Assembly: GCF_002776525.5 (NCBI RefSeq)
Contig: NC_045441.1
Coordinates: 126,445,114-126,509,113 of the forward strand
Reading direction: 5' to 3'
Source of the DNA: Piliocolobus tephrosceles
Lineage: Eukaryota; Chordata; Mammalia; Primates; Cercopithecidae
Length of the DNA: 64,000 nt
Made by a program: the position numbers and the translations under genes. The notes below the pieces were generated by a model, which was given only the letters and a program-made list of their open reading frames with translations, had not been told where the DNA came from and searched no databases. Positions 12,413 through 24,275 of this stretch are shown here, one piece after another. Numbering within the stretch: the stretch's first letter is position 1; each line of letters begins with the position of its first letter.

Positions 12413-12830
12413 TGCTACAGTTTGGATGTTTGTCCCCACCAAACCTTATGAGGATATTTGATTTCCCAATGTTGGAGGTGATGCCAGATGGGAAGAGTTT
12501 GGGTCATGGGAGTGGATTCCCTCATGAGTAGATTAATGCCCTCCCTGGTGGGGTTTGGGAGGGGGTGAATGAGTTCCCACTCTTAGTTCCCCTGGGAGCT
12601 GATTGTTAAAAAACAGTCTGGTACCTTCCTGTCTTTCTTGCTTCCTCTCTTTCTGTGTGATGCCTGCTCCCATTCCCCTTCTACCTGAGTGGATGCCATC
12701 TGAGGCCTTCACTAGATGCCCAATCTGGAAACTTTCAGCCAGCAGAATCATAAGCCAAATAAACCTTTTTTCTTTATGCATAACCCAGCCTCAGGTATTT
12801 CTTTATAGCAACAGAAAACAGACTAAGATA
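12413..12830 (+). repeat. MaLR (MLT1/MSTD-type) solo LTR
   Basis: It begins 'tgctacagtttggatgtttg' and ends 'aacagactaagata', the termini of ERVL-MaLR LTRs, and carries 'gccaaataaacc' near its 3' end as a polyadenylation-type signal. It is 418 bp and complete. The flanking 'gcttc' at 12408-12412 and 12831-12835 is an exact 5-bp target duplication, so the provirus recombined to a solo LTR. The terminal CA is mutated to TA. Confidence 0.9.
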
Positions 12831-13504
12831 GCTTCTATTTGTTTTAGCCTGAGTGAGGATTTTCTCTGTTACCTAAGACTGTTACCACAATATGCTCCTT
12901 ATTAATTAAATCTGGACTCCGAAGCAAAAAGCCCTGGTTCTTTCTCTGGGCAGCCCAATGTCTTCAAGGAAGTCACAAAGATGGATGATTCCTGGTCTAG
13001 TTCCATTATGGTATGGAAGGAAAGAGTCTAATGCAGTTATAGAAGTTAAAATGTGAAAGAAGGGAAGACTCTAACACTAAGTCAACATATTACATATATC
13101 TTTTTCATATTAAGAATGAAATTTTCTAAACACTTTTCATTAGCTTTTAAAGCAAATGAAGAAGGCAACATTTGGATCACTGACACCCTCTCAGAGAGAG
13201 ACCCCAGCAGAAGCACTGGGAAGGAGGCCCAAGTGCAACATCTGGCCAGGGTCTTTTTATGCTTAAGGGAACTTCAGTGAAGTCAATAGCAAATCAGGTG
13301 GTGTCTGCAATTTTCTTTCATAAATAATCATACATTGTAAATATTATTTGGTCAAAGATATAAGTTTTAGAAGATTTTGCATATAGCAAGAAGCATTACT
13401 GACAATGATCCTCATCGTTTTTATTAAGCTATGGACATCGTGACTGGAGAGTTCTGATTTGTCTCCTGTTCCCTCAAGTTTGTTGAATTAAACTGTTGTG
13501 GCTT
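12831..13504. other. unassigned non-coding stretch
   Basis: No repeat or coding signal recognised. Confidence 0.45.
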
Positions 13505-13655
13505 GCTACTCAAAGAGAGGTCGCCAAGCCAGCAGCACTGCAGTCACCTGGGAACTTGGTAGAAAAGCAGACTCTGAGATTTCACTGGAGAAGTCTACTG
13601 AATTTTGGCAAGAACCCTGGGTGACTGGTAAGCACATGAAAGTTTGAGAAGCACA
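13505..13655 (+). repeat. MER20 hAT element
   Basis: 'gccagcagcactgcagtcacctgggaacttgg', 'gaagtctactgaattt' and the end 'gaaagtttgagaagcac' are in MER20 order on the plus strand. It is an old non-autonomous DNA transposon; terminal repeats are eroded. Confidence 0.8.
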
Positions 13656-14059
13656 ATTATCCTGCTATCATGTAAATGAACTGCTGCTAGCCAATTACTA
13701 AGGGTTATATTTAGTGAGAATAACCAATTCAGAAAAAGTGACAAGTAGCTTCTAAGACACTTCGGAAGGAACTATAACATGATCTGAAGTAAAAGAAAGC
13801 ATGCCTGTTTCAGTTTAGCCTCATTTAAGATGTCTTCCTGCTTTTTTTTTTTAGTATGACTCATTTCTTTTTCTTCATTCCTGTCACACATCTTACCTCC
13901 TCCTCACTTTGTCAGTCAAACTTACCTTCAGGCATCTGAGGCAATCTCTGGGTGTCCTGAGAAAATGACAATGACAACAGCAGGATTGGGGAACCAGAAA
14001 GGCAGAACTTGCCCCACTGACTTTATTAAGTTCAGTTCATGTTCAGTATAATAATTTGG

Positions 14060-14235
14060 AGCTTATAGACGTTACATCGTGACCATCGACCTTTACCACC
14101 AACCTATGAGGTTGGCAAAACAAGTAACATCATCATCATTTCTCACTTACAGCTAAAAAACCTAAGATTCCAGGAGATTCAGTAACACATTCAACAGCCC
14201 ATGGTTCCTGACTCCAAACCTTAACTCCTTCCCTG
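14060..14235 (+). repeat. MIR SINE 3' part
   Basis: 'atcatcatcatttctcacttacagctaaaaaacc' followed by 'ccatggttcctgactccaaacc' follows the MIR 3' half on the plus strand. Confidence 0.65.
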
Positions 14236-14744
14236 GACTGAAGCCTCTATCAGCAGGGGTCAGAGAGAATGTGGTTATGAGCATCACTAAGGTCAGCAAT
14301 AAGATGCCTTTCTCTTGGATTGGGAGTCTCCTGTATGCAAAATGCTCTCCTAGACCTTATGGGAAAGCATAAGGTCAAAGAGTCTGTATTGGAGACTTTG
14401 CCTGCCCAACCCCCAGGCCTTGAGCATGATCACATGCTCCATGCTCCATATGCTTCCTTCCAGAAGAAAGGATTTTCAATCTGCATTTAGAAAGAAGGAA
14501 GAAAATGCTATGAGCATGTGGATTGGCGAGACCTTTCAAGAAGCATGGAATTCCACCTAGGATTTTGCTTGTATCTTTGTTGCAGATGCCAAGTGGGCAT
14601 GAGAAAGAAAAGCAATTCAGGAGGGGGAAGAAGTGAGAACTTGCATCTGGTGCTGCTTCACCATGATCATCATTTTCACCTTCCTGCTCAAACACTCCCA
14701 GCAATCAGACTGTACGTTCAGTACTTCATATTGATTTTCTCCAT
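14236..14744. other. unassigned non-coding stretch
   Basis: Overlapping open frames on both strands (14375-14704 on -, 14518-14754 on +) have no recognised domain. Confidence 0.4.
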
Positions 14745-14912
14745 TACTACTTAGACGTCAGTCCTAGAAGGTAAGTATGTGTTCCCATGTTAGAGATAAA
14801 AACATTGAAATAAGGAAGACCACAATATTTGCTCATGGTCACAGAGATACTAAGAAGTGTAGTACTTTATATCTCAATATTTTGGATCTTGTAGCTCAAA
14901 TATTGAGCCACC
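14745..14912 (+). repeat. MIR SINE fragment
   Basis: 'gttagagataaaaacattgaaat' then 'gctcatggtcacagagatactaagaag' keep MIR order on the plus strand; an AluY later inserted at its 3' side. Confidence 0.55.
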
Positions 14913-14921
14913 AAGGCTACC

Positions 14922-15230
14922 GTTTCTTCTTTTTTTTTTTTTTTTTGAGATGGAGTCTCGCTCTGTTGCCCAAGCTGGAGTGCAATGGCACGATCTCGAC
15001 TGACTGCAAGCTCTGCCTCCCGGGTTCATGCCATTCTCCTGCCTCAGCCTCCCAAGTAGCTGGGACTACAGGCCACCACGCCCATCTAATTTTTTTTTTT
15101 TTTGTATTTTTTAGTAGAGATGGGGTTTCACCGTGTTAGCCAGGATGGTCTTGATCTCCTGACCCCGTGATCCACCCGCCTCAGCCTCCCAAAGTGCTGG
15201 GATTACAGGCATGAGCCAATGCGCCCGGCC
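14922..15230 (-). repeat. AluY-type element with target duplication
   Basis: Antisense dimeric Alu: T-run then 'gagatggagtctcgctctg', ending 'gcgcccggcc'. The 9-bp 'aaggctacc' at 14913-14921 recurs at 15231-15239, directly after the 5' end, with further similarity beyond it: a target-site duplication. The element is intact. Confidence 0.92.
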
Positions 15231-15239
15231 AAGGCTACC

Positions 15240-15725
15240 TTTTCTAATGTATCATCTGTATCCACATGCCCTGTCATATGTCCAGGCTTCTTGATTCCAC
15301 CTCTTAAATCAGAACCACTGAAGATGGGCTCCAGGCAGTTGGCACCTACACATGACCCTAGTTAATCTGATAAACATTGAAGACAGGCAACTGCTTCTGT
15401 AGGTTATTTGACCTCTAACTGTACATACATTGGACTTGGGGTTTGACATGAGAGACAAATGGGAGATATAATCAATTTATTAGCCTAAGAAAGATGGCAT
15501 TATATTACCGAGGAATAAACTCAAACCAGGAATTTTAAGACTTTTGTTTTCATATCTGTATGTCATTGAATGTGGCCCCCTTAAGTTCTCTAAGCCTGCA
15601 TTTCTGTATCAATTTTTTAAAAATCCCACTCAGTCTACCTGAGTAGAGTCACAAAAATATGACGAAAAAATAAATGTGAAACATTCTGAGAAAAAGACCT
15701 TATAGCTACATAGAAGTTACAATGA
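15240..15725. other. unassigned non-coding stretch
   Basis: No repeat or gene recognised between the Alu and the L1 3' end. Confidence 0.45.
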
Positions 15726-16290
15726 AAATGACCCAGCCATCCCACTACTGGGTATATACCCAAAGGATTATAAATTATTCTACTACAAAGACACATGCAC
15801 ATGTATGTTTATTGCGGCACTATTCACAATAGCAAAGACTTGGAATCAACCCAAATGTCCATCAGTGACAGATTGAATTAAGAAAATGTGGCACATATAC
15901 ACCATGGAATACTATGCAGCCATAAAAAAGGATGAGTTTGCGTCCTTTGTAGGGACATGGATGCAGCTGGAAACCATCATTCTTAGCAAACTATCACAAG
16001 AAGAGAAAACCAAACACCACATGTTCTCACTCATAGGTGGGAACTGAACAATGAGTTCACTTGGACTCGGGAAGGGGAACATCACACAATGGGGCCTATC
16101 ATGGGGAGGGGGGAGGGGGGAGGGATTGCATTGGGGAGTTATACCTGATATAAATGATGAATTGATGGGTGCTGACGAGTTGATGGGTGCAGCACACCAA
16201 CATGGCACAAGTATACATATGTAACAAACCTGCACGTTATGCACATGTACCCTAGAACTTAAAGTATAATATATATATATATATATATAA
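15726..16290 (+). mobile_element. young L1 3' end, Old World monkey type
   Basis: 5'-truncated L1 of about 565 bp: it enters at the end of ORF2 ('gacccagccatcccactac', 'gggtatatacccaaaggatt', 'aatactatgcagccataaaa') and passes through a 3' UTR with a G-rich tract at 16103-16124. Its tail is an (AT)n run at 16269-16289. The 3' UTR has two 'gatgggtgc' units in succession, a variant I associate with Old World monkey L1. The 163-codon open frame antisense to it is an artefact. Confidence 0.9.
16103..16124 (+). other. G-quadruplex-prone tract in L1 3' UTR
   Basis: Runs of four, six, six and three G separated by single A bases satisfy the four-run G-quadruplex pattern with one-base loops. This is the known G-rich polypurine part of the L1 3' UTR, here unusually uninterrupted. 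Confidence 0.75.
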
Positions 16291-17424
16291 AAGAAAAGAA
16301 AATAATGCTTCAAATGACTAGCTTTGTCACTTTGAATAAACGGCTTGTTAAAGAAGAGGTAAGTAAGGTTTTCTGCATTCTGGAGGTAGTCTTGAATCAG
16401 CAACTATGAAAAGTTTAAAATTATCAAGGTGAAATATGATTAGGAAGACACTCTAGAGAACTGGCAAGTCTATATGACATTTGGAATGAAGAGAGTGAAG
16501 GAAAGAGAGTGGGAGAAGTTTCTGGAAGTTCAAAGTTGAGCATGGGAATGCTTGGGGCTAAACAGGAAACTGGCACCAGGTTGTTTGGTAAGGCGAGGGG
16601 ATTAGCATAGAACACAGACGGTCAAGGTGGGTGGAACAACACGGGCAAAGAGAATGAATGGCATTTAGAGCTGCCTATTTATTTTCTCGCTCATTTGCCA
16701 TCCTCAATGGTTCTATGCTAAATATGCTAGGGTTCTTGAGAGAATGAGAGACAGCCTCTGCCTTAATGGGGTACATAGGTTGGATGGGGCGGGGCTGGTG
16801 TCAAATGGTGAGAAAGGAGGAGCTGAAGTCACTGTAAGGGGTGATGAGGAGACTTTGAAGAAAAGAGAAGGGGAGAAATACAGCTCCACCTAGAGGGCCA
16901 TTTGCCTTGGAAAACCTTTGGTGCCTTCAATTTCTGACTCAAGATTTCATCCAAATTCCACAGCTGAAGTACAAGGATTTGCCTTCTTTTCCTTCATGTA
17001 TATGTTTTCATTAAAGGACACTCTTCTCGTCTGGTATAAATTTTCCTGAAAAGGACGTCTACAGTGAGTGCCATGCCTTAAAAATTGTATTGATTCTAAA
17101 TAAAACTCAGTCTGAATTCTTAAGATGTCACTTCCAATAATTTGTTTCTGCTACATTATGTGGCAAATGTGAAATGAAAACATGAAGGAATTAGGAGTTC
17201 AATTTCTCTTCCAGAATAAACAGCATTAAAGGAATTAACAGACATAATGCTTTTGAAATAGATGTTGGGCACCATTTAGCCTTTTGTGAGCTCCACTTTC
17301 CTTTTTCTCATAAAAATGTGATCCCTTTGTCATTGGGACTGCTTAGGGCAACAGTTGTACATATCTTATTCTAACTTGTGTTGTAGTAATTAGTGTTTTA
17401 ACATTCTTACATATATATTGAGTA
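16291..17424. other. unassigned non-coding stretch
   Basis: No recognised repeat or gene. Confidence 0.4.
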
Positions 17425-17520
17425 GATCATTAGCTGCTTGAAGACATATTTATTTGTCCTGTGTCCCTCACCATACCACCTACCATATAGTACGGCAGTC
17501 ACTATCCATAAAAGTCTGGT
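17425..17520 (+). repeat. L2 3' fragment
   Basis: 'ttagctgcttgaagacatatttatttgtcctgtgtccctcacc' and 'accatatagtacggcag' follow the L2 3' terminal part. Confidence 0.5.
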
Positions 17521-20500
17521 AGGGATAAAAATAAAATAACAAGAAGTCCTTTACTTCAATCTCCTCCTCCAAATAGAATTGTGCCCGAATGATTTCCTTC
17601 AGTATTCATTGAAAAAATATTAAAAATGTGAGTCTAGAGCTCATTAGAGAGAATCTTCCTTCAATTCTCTTCAGATTTGAGAATTTTCCTTGTGAAAGAG
17701 TTAAAGCTCAAAGAATAGTTGTGACAATACTGAAGCATTTGGAGAGGAGAGAGGAAGGCGGGGAACTGAAATATTTGGAAATAAACGTACACATTTGGAA
17801 GATGAGGGGAAAAAAAGCAAAACAAAATGTGAAAAAAGGAGTGCCCAAAGAAATGAGGAAAACATTAAGATAATAACATATCAAGGAGGTTACAGTATGA
17901 GATAATCACAAAAGGTTGGGGTTAGCAACCTGTGACTTTTAAAGCATCTTTTCCAGAGATGGGTGAGGGTATAATGGATTTTAATTGAGATCTCCTTTAA
18001 ATACATTTCTAATAAAGAATTTCACAAGTTCACACCACTTACCAAACACAAAGTATTAGATATTGTAGAACCATAGAGACAGACACCATGTGCTATTTCT
18101 TAAACATGCTACATTGTCTAGCACAATGTAGTATTAGGCATCCAACATACATACAATAAATATTGTTAAACTGGCTGGCCATAGGAGCAAGAAAAATTGT
18201 ATTGTTGGAGTAGGACCCCAAGAGGATGTGATGGAGATGAGTAAATCTAGCTGCACCACTACATTGATACTGGGAAGCTGAGAAGAGAATGAGGTCAACA
18301 CATTGCAGTGATGAAAATGTTGGCTGACCCTTAGCCAGGGTCTTGAGTCAAAAAAGAAAAGGGAAAAATACCACTGAGTCAGTAGAGAGGGCATTGGTGT
18401 TGAAAACACCAGCTAGGAAGGTCCAAGTTTCCAAGAATGCCAACATATGGGCAGACATTCCTGGTACATCTGTACATAGAGAAATGTATACCATTATAGC
18501 AAGAGGGAATTGGGCAAGACATTCTGGGACCTGTTGGGTGGGAAATAGTGGCAACAGAATTAATAGAGAAATGAGAGAAAGGAGGAGAAATAGGTAAACA
18601 TAAAAGCAGGAAGAAAAGGGAGCAAAGGGTTAGAGACCCAGAATGCTATTTGTGTTTTAAAATGATGTTTTGGCTTTTGCTAAGAGCAATTCTTAGAATT
18701 AAGAACCCAATTATCAGTTACTATGACTCACTTCTTTCAAGATTAATATACAGAAATTGATTTTTTGTTACACCATGTGTGAAGTTAAAAAAAATATAAG
18801 AATTCCATTTTTAGAAAACTGGATATGATGTTTTTTCTATTTGAGATATCACTTTATCTAAACCACTATGAAAAAAAATGGTTCAATAAATAAAGCCTAG
18901 AAAAATGAATTAAATTTTATTTCTAAAAATATCTCAAACATGAAGGAGTAATTGTATTCCTTGTCCACTCTGAAGAAATAGGGATTTGTGGTGAATGTGA
19001 TCTACATAATTAAGTCCACAATATTACCATGTTTACAAAACCCTCTGATAATGTTTCAGCATAGCTACCCTTTTAAGCTACTGTTTTAATCTCTTATTTA
19101 GTAAATGCCAAAATAGAAAAAAAAAGAGGCTTGTCATATTTTACAATCTAGAAATATTTTAATGACACCATGAAAACTCTGCCGCACACTAGACTGGCTT
19201 GAACTGGATGGAAAAATTGCCCAGTGGGTGGAAACTTGAATTGTCCATAAACATCAGAAGGAAAGACAACTTTCCATGAGGCCATGGCCCAAATTCCACT
19301 TAAGCCAATTGACTCCGGATGGAAAAAAGCAAGCCTAGCTCATAAAAAGAAGGTTCATATCTGAGTATCATTTTACCTCCCCTCCCACAGCAGTGACATG
19401 ACCTTGTGCCAGAAGGAGACAAAATCTCTTCGATTATTCCTTTAGGAAAGAAACCAGAGGAAAAAACATTCCTCATCCTTGTGAAGAAGCCCAACTCAAC
19501 ATCACTAGCAAAGCCATGGAACAAACGCCATTGGAGGGCTACCACTCAGCCTCATGCTCCAGAGAAAAGCACATCTCAAACTGGGCCGAGTTGCACTCAG
19601 GTGTGGAGGATGTTTGCACTCATCACATTGGGTGGTTTCAGTCTGGACACCTCCTTCCGGAGAGAAGTCAAGAACAACTCCCCATATCATTATGCTGCCA
19701 TATTAAAAAGGCATAATTGTTTAGAGAACTGGAATTTGTATTCTGAATTCTGACTTCAGGCCTTCAATCTATTGTTAATTTATCACACCATTTTCAATGA
19801 GCCAGGTAAACTCAGTTTTGTGGGAAAGTTTTGAATAGTAATTAAAAACACCACATCACAATGGGAAGATGATCAGAATTCATGTGAGAATGCCATGTAA
19901 GTAAGAAAGCAAAAATATCTTCAAAGGAAAAATAATATATTTGAAGTTAAAATATTTGATATCTAAATTGATTTTATTTAAAAAAAATGATTCAGCTATC
20001 TGGGGATCTTATTTCTCTCTGTTGTTTTCAACGACTAGGTTTTATGAAATTTTAAACCAGGCCCTTGACTTGACTGAAATTTTAAAAAAATGAAAATGTT
20101 CATTAAAAAGAAATGTAGATCTTGTTATGTGTTGCTATATGTGAAGCCCAAATAAGGCACGTGGAAAATATCAATAAATTAATAAGTTTATTATTCCAAA
20201 TCTCATGATCTCATGGAAAGAGGTCTAAAAAAACAGAGAATTATATATAATACATATAATACATTAGACTATAAGTATAGTTAGGTATACCTTATTACTC
20301 TAATTCTCTACAATATCTCATTTAAAGTCAGATAATTAAAAAGTTATGTATTTAATAGTGCTTTTATTTATCTCAAGCTCTAGCTTTGAGAACATAATGC
20401 ATTTGTATCCAGAAGCAAACAGCTGGAACACAGCACCTAATGCTGTTATATGTGACTTCGGGTGGGAGTTCCTTATAGTGGCTTTTCACTAAATGCAGAA

Positions 20501-21054
20501 AAAGATGTCCTAAAGGGAACCAGTGATCAGTGGCAGAAAAAAGATCACCTTCTACGTATTTAAAGTACAATTAGAGAACTTAAGGCCCATGTTTCTTAAA
20601 ACACAAAAGAATGGTATTAGAGTTTTTTTTTAAAAAATACTACAAGTTTTAAAAATCTCACCTTCTAATTTAAATGAAAGAGTACAAATATTGCCTGTCT
20701 GAAATAACTCAGGTCCCAAAGGAAGAAAAAAATTCAAATTTCCTCTGAATTTAACTGGACTATATTTTTTAAAAGACTTGGCCTTTAAAGTGCATAATTT
20801 ACTTAAAAAGAAACATAATGAAGATGGAAAACATAGCTTTATTTTCTGCGTTGGGAGACTTCTGTTTTGTTTCACTGTCATTACCTTTTAATATTCCTAC
20901 ATATCAACGCATTCCCAGATAATTAAGGGGCTAACATGGGCCCTGCTGTTTCATCAATTCCACATTTGCCTAAGATCATAAAATTGCTTCATTATGTTAT
21001 TAGTTCAAAAGTTCTTTTTGGTAATTCCTGAATCTCCTCCCATACCCCTCTCTC

Positions 21055-21057
<3 letters not shown>
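17521..21057. other. unassigned non-coding stretch
   Basis: 3.5 kb without a recognisable gene. 18085-18165 ('tctagcacaatgtagtattaggcatcc', then 'aataaatattgtt') may be a short L2/MIR tail. Open frames at 19300-19753 on both strands overlap and have no domain. Confidence 0.4.

Positions 21058-21098
<41 letters not shown>
21058..21098 (+). repeat. (AC)n microsatellite
   Basis: About 20 perfect AC dinucleotides, followed by an interrupted 'gcacatgcacacat'. Long enough to be polymorphic. Confidence 0.97.
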
Positions 21099-21103
<5 letters not shown>

Positions 21104-22160
21104 TGCACACATCACCCCTTTCTCAAGCTGCTAAAGCAAAATGCCTGATAACTCTTAACTTGAGAGATGCTCAAGGACTGGAGCTTTAATGTTCTCTCCT
21201 CTTAGGACCCCTACCCTTCCTATTTTCTGAATGTGTCCCCAAACTTACAAAGCAGCTCTTAACAAATACAAGGGTGAGTTAACACTAGAGTGTATATAAA
21301 CTGCATGTGTGTGTTCCTGTGTGTGTGTTGTGTTGTGTTATGTCATGGAGAAAGGGGTGTGTGCGTGTATGGAGAGGAGAGAGAAGGCTTCACTTTACAT
21401 CTATTAAGTAAGAAAGGAGTTGAATATATTCCTCTCAAAAAATATTTTCTTAACTTATTAGAAACAACAACTCAGAAACTCTAAAAATCTAGTAAATTAG
21501 GAGCAAATATATCCTAAATTTATGTGGGTCAAATTAAAAGTTTAAGGGGTCTATGTACAGGGCAGTTCTTTAAATTTGCATTCAAACGAGAGACGGGACT
21601 TCAGGTGTGTCTTCCAAACTTCGGATCTAACCATTTCTGGAACCATTCCTGGGCTGTCAGGTGGGAAGACGGGTGCCAGTAGTTCTGTGAGAGACGTTCC
21701 ATGTCAGCTAGCACTGGGAGGAACAAACCCCCACAGCTTACCTAGAAATGCCAGCTAAGAGTCATGGGCTGGCGGGCCCTGGGGCAATCAGAGAATCAGA
21801 GAGAGGTTGGGAAAATGAGAGCTGCTTGTTCAGGCCGCCGTACTTTCTCTCCAACTACCCAGCCAGAGACACACCTACCAAAGCTCCAGGTTTTACAAAA
21901 AGCAAAGATGCACTCTCCAGCCCACCCTGGCTTGCTCTCCAGCTGGTAGCTGGAACACGGTCCAAATGCATGCTTAACATCACAAAAACTTCCTTCCTTT
22001 CACTTACCTAAGCACACCCTAACTAACCTAACCTGAAACCCCCAAAATATGCCTCCCTTGGCCTCTGGAGCAAGTCAGTTTTGAAAGCAGTCCTATCAGC
22101 AAAGACACCAGGCAGCCTCTCTCACTCCTACCACCATCACCTGCTGGTACCCAGAAAAGT
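21099..22160. other. unassigned stretch leading into the CpG-rich region
   Basis: G+C content rises from about 21560 onward. Overlapping plus-strand open frames (21576-22011) have no recognised domain. A GT-rich patch lies at 21305-21365. Confidence 0.4.
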
Positions 22161-22680
22161 GGCACAGGGTGAAGGCAAATTCGATCGAAGAGCCCTCCGA
22201 GAAATCGCACATTCCTCTCACTTACTTTGAGTTGCAAACGTCCCCTCTGGCGTTCAGTCTGCCTTTGTTGCAAGGGGCGAGGTTGCTAAGGCTGAGTCCA
22301 GGTACCCGGCTTGCTGCAGCTCCTGCTTGGTCTGCCGCTGCTCTCCCCGCCTTCTGGACGGATGACTCACTGGTCTCTTTCTTCCCCTCTCTCCACTTTG
22401 GATTTTCCTCTGCTCTGGGGCTCTCTTGGCGGGATTTTTGGACTGGAAGGCGGGGAACCTGATCCTGCCTTTGACTCAATTACGCCCTGACAGGGAGGGA
22501 ACGGAAGGGAAATGGAGAATGGGAGGGATGAGAGGAGCGGGCCAGGAGGACGCAGGCTGGGCGAGGGAGGGAGAGCGCTTTGCACTCGAGAGCTGATTGG
22601 GAAGCTTATTAAAAGCAGAATACTCCAGGGGCAGTCTCTCCCCGCGGAGCAAGAAAGAAAACGGATTTGAACCAAGAGGC
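22161..22680 (+). promoter_or_regulatory. CpG-enriched candidate promoter
   Basis: By hand count this stretch has about two dozen CpGs in 520 bp, unlike the CpG-poor sequence around it. Two AP-1-type sites TGACTCA lie at 22363-22369 and 22472-22478. On the plus strand 'ctgattgg' (inverted CCAAT box, 22593-22600) is followed by the TATA-like 'ttattaaaag' (22606-22615), and about 27 bp after the start of that box a pyrimidine-rich initiator-like 'cagtctctcc' occurs (22632-22641). This spacing fits a TATA-driven start near 22633. No transcript is known to me. A distal enhancer or a decayed promoter are alternatives. Confidence 0.45.
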
Positions 22681-22681
22681 C

Positions 22682-22768
22682 ATGAGATGGTACCTTATTT
22701 TGTTTCTAGCAGAGACCAAACAAAACATTTCTTTTCCAAACTCCATCCATGATCTATTCTTCAGATGA
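22682..22768 (+). CDS. short upstream-type ORF after candidate promoter (speculative)
   Basis: The first ATG downstream of the proposed start (about 49 nt) has a G at -3 and opens a 28-codon frame starting MRWYLILFLAE, hydrophobic at its N terminus like a signal peptide, ending in TGA at 22766-22768. No splice donor of consensus quality was found in it, and I recognise no family. It may be a chance frame. Confidence 0.12.
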   Translation: MRWYLILFLAETKQNISFPNSIHDLFFR

Positions 22769-23052
22769 GTGCAAAGCCACTTTGCCAATTAGGATATTTT
22801 AAATGGACAATTGATGGCATTTTAGGTTACAGTTTTGGCCCCCTACAATCCTTTAATGATATTCAGGATGAAAAAGCACTCTCTTCAAACCAGCCTCTTC
22901 TTCCACCCACGAAAGCCCTCCCTATACACACAGGCAGTTACCCAGCTGTCAGTCACATCTCACCTGCAAAGCACAAAATGTACAAAGTACTTTTCCTCAA
23001 TTGTCACAAAGAGTGACAGACGTCTGAAAGTTCCCAATTAAGTGCTACTTAC

Positions 23053-23236
23053 CTTTAGGGAGAGCGCTTTCCTTTTTTGGTTTCCTTGGCGCCTTTAGCA
23101 ACCTATTCAGTAACATGCCTTTGACACCCAAGAATTTAGAGGATTCGTCAACGTAGCTCAAACTCTGAGGTCTGTAAAACTTGGGAGGCTGGGCTTTGCA
23201 TCTCTCTGGAATTTTCATGTCATTCAATTGAGGAAA
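23053..23236 (-). other. possible exon with consensus splice donor
   Basis: On the minus strand the text reads AAG|GTAAGT across 23055-23047, a full match to the mammalian donor consensus. Upstream of it the frame is open for about 60 codons and encodes a basic stretch (KFYRPQSLSYVDESSKF, then LNRLLKAPRKPKKESALPK). A usable acceptor 'attgccttag' would place the exon start near 23236; the in-frame ATG farther upstream at 23252-23254 is an alternative start. I do not recognise the protein. It might be a coding exon of an unrecognised gene, a non-coding RNA exon or a chance match; the CpG-rich stretch lies about 370 bp downstream of it. Confidence 0.3.
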
Positions 23237-23254
23237 GATGCTAAGGCAATGCAT

Positions 23255-24275
23255 AGGTAAATATTTATGATATAGATGAGATAAAAGTGTTGTGTGAAAG
23301 GATTAAGACGTATTACACAAATTCACCCAAACATTTTCAAAATGTAAATTTCAAGATTTTCTGCCACTTATCAGCTTTTCCTGCTCCTTGGCTAGTTCCT
23401 TTTACCTACTTTTACGGCTCAGCTTATCATTTGATGGTGTCCATCCCAAATTGCTTGTAAAATAGACTGGCATTTTTCATAGTTCTGAGGTTACATCCCT
23501 TCATTTCAATTTGACAAGTATTTATTAAGCAACGTATTTACTTAGAAGTATCCTTAAACCCCCAAACTAGCAGCGTTGTCTTGTGGCAAGTAGTTTTTAG
23601 GGACTTGGGGCTCTTATGTTGACTGCTACCTGTAGAAATGTCCCTTGGAGAAGTTAGCTGGAACCAAAGAGGTGGCTCTACAAACTCAATCAAGCAGTCA
23701 ATCAAGCTTTTCAAAAGGAACAGCATCAGAGATGCACTTACACACGTACAGTTTATCCCCCTTCCCAAAACATTCGTACACATACCACATACAATTCTCA
23801 AATGAAATAACTAAATAAGGAAGCTGTGTTCCTTTCTTCTATACACAGGCTTCAGGTTACCTATTTTCCTTTTGTGATTCCACTTCAGTATGAAGAAAGC
23901 ATTGTTTGTTTTAATCGGATTTCACCTGTATAAAGTGTGGAGGAATGCACATTGTCATTTTTATTAGTATTTTGCCCAGTCCCTTTACAGAAAAAGATGT
24001 CTCAGCATTCTATTAACACTCCACAGGGGCAAAGTTTCTAAGGCATTGAACAAAGAGCTATCCATTTTCTTTCTGTTCTTCAGCTTTATTTTAACATACA
24101 CAAATGTAACATGCAGCTAGCTACCAGTTAGGTGAACAATGCTGGCTTGATTGAGGTGCTCTCTATAGGGTTGATAAAGTATTCAGGAGATTCCTATGAT
24201 TTCTACTCAATTACATATGTTATATCAAAAATATCACCCTTTATTCAGATAGGTATATACTAAAATTGCATACAT
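23255..24275. other. unassigned non-coding stretch
   Basis: No recognised repeat or gene. An 87-codon open frame at 23538-23801 (-) has no recognised domain. Confidence 0.4.

Noticed and set aside
15912..16403. 163-codon open frame on the minus strand
   Set aside because: It is antisense to the L1 3' end and its (AT)n tail; no domain, and the frame is a known by-product of that sequence.
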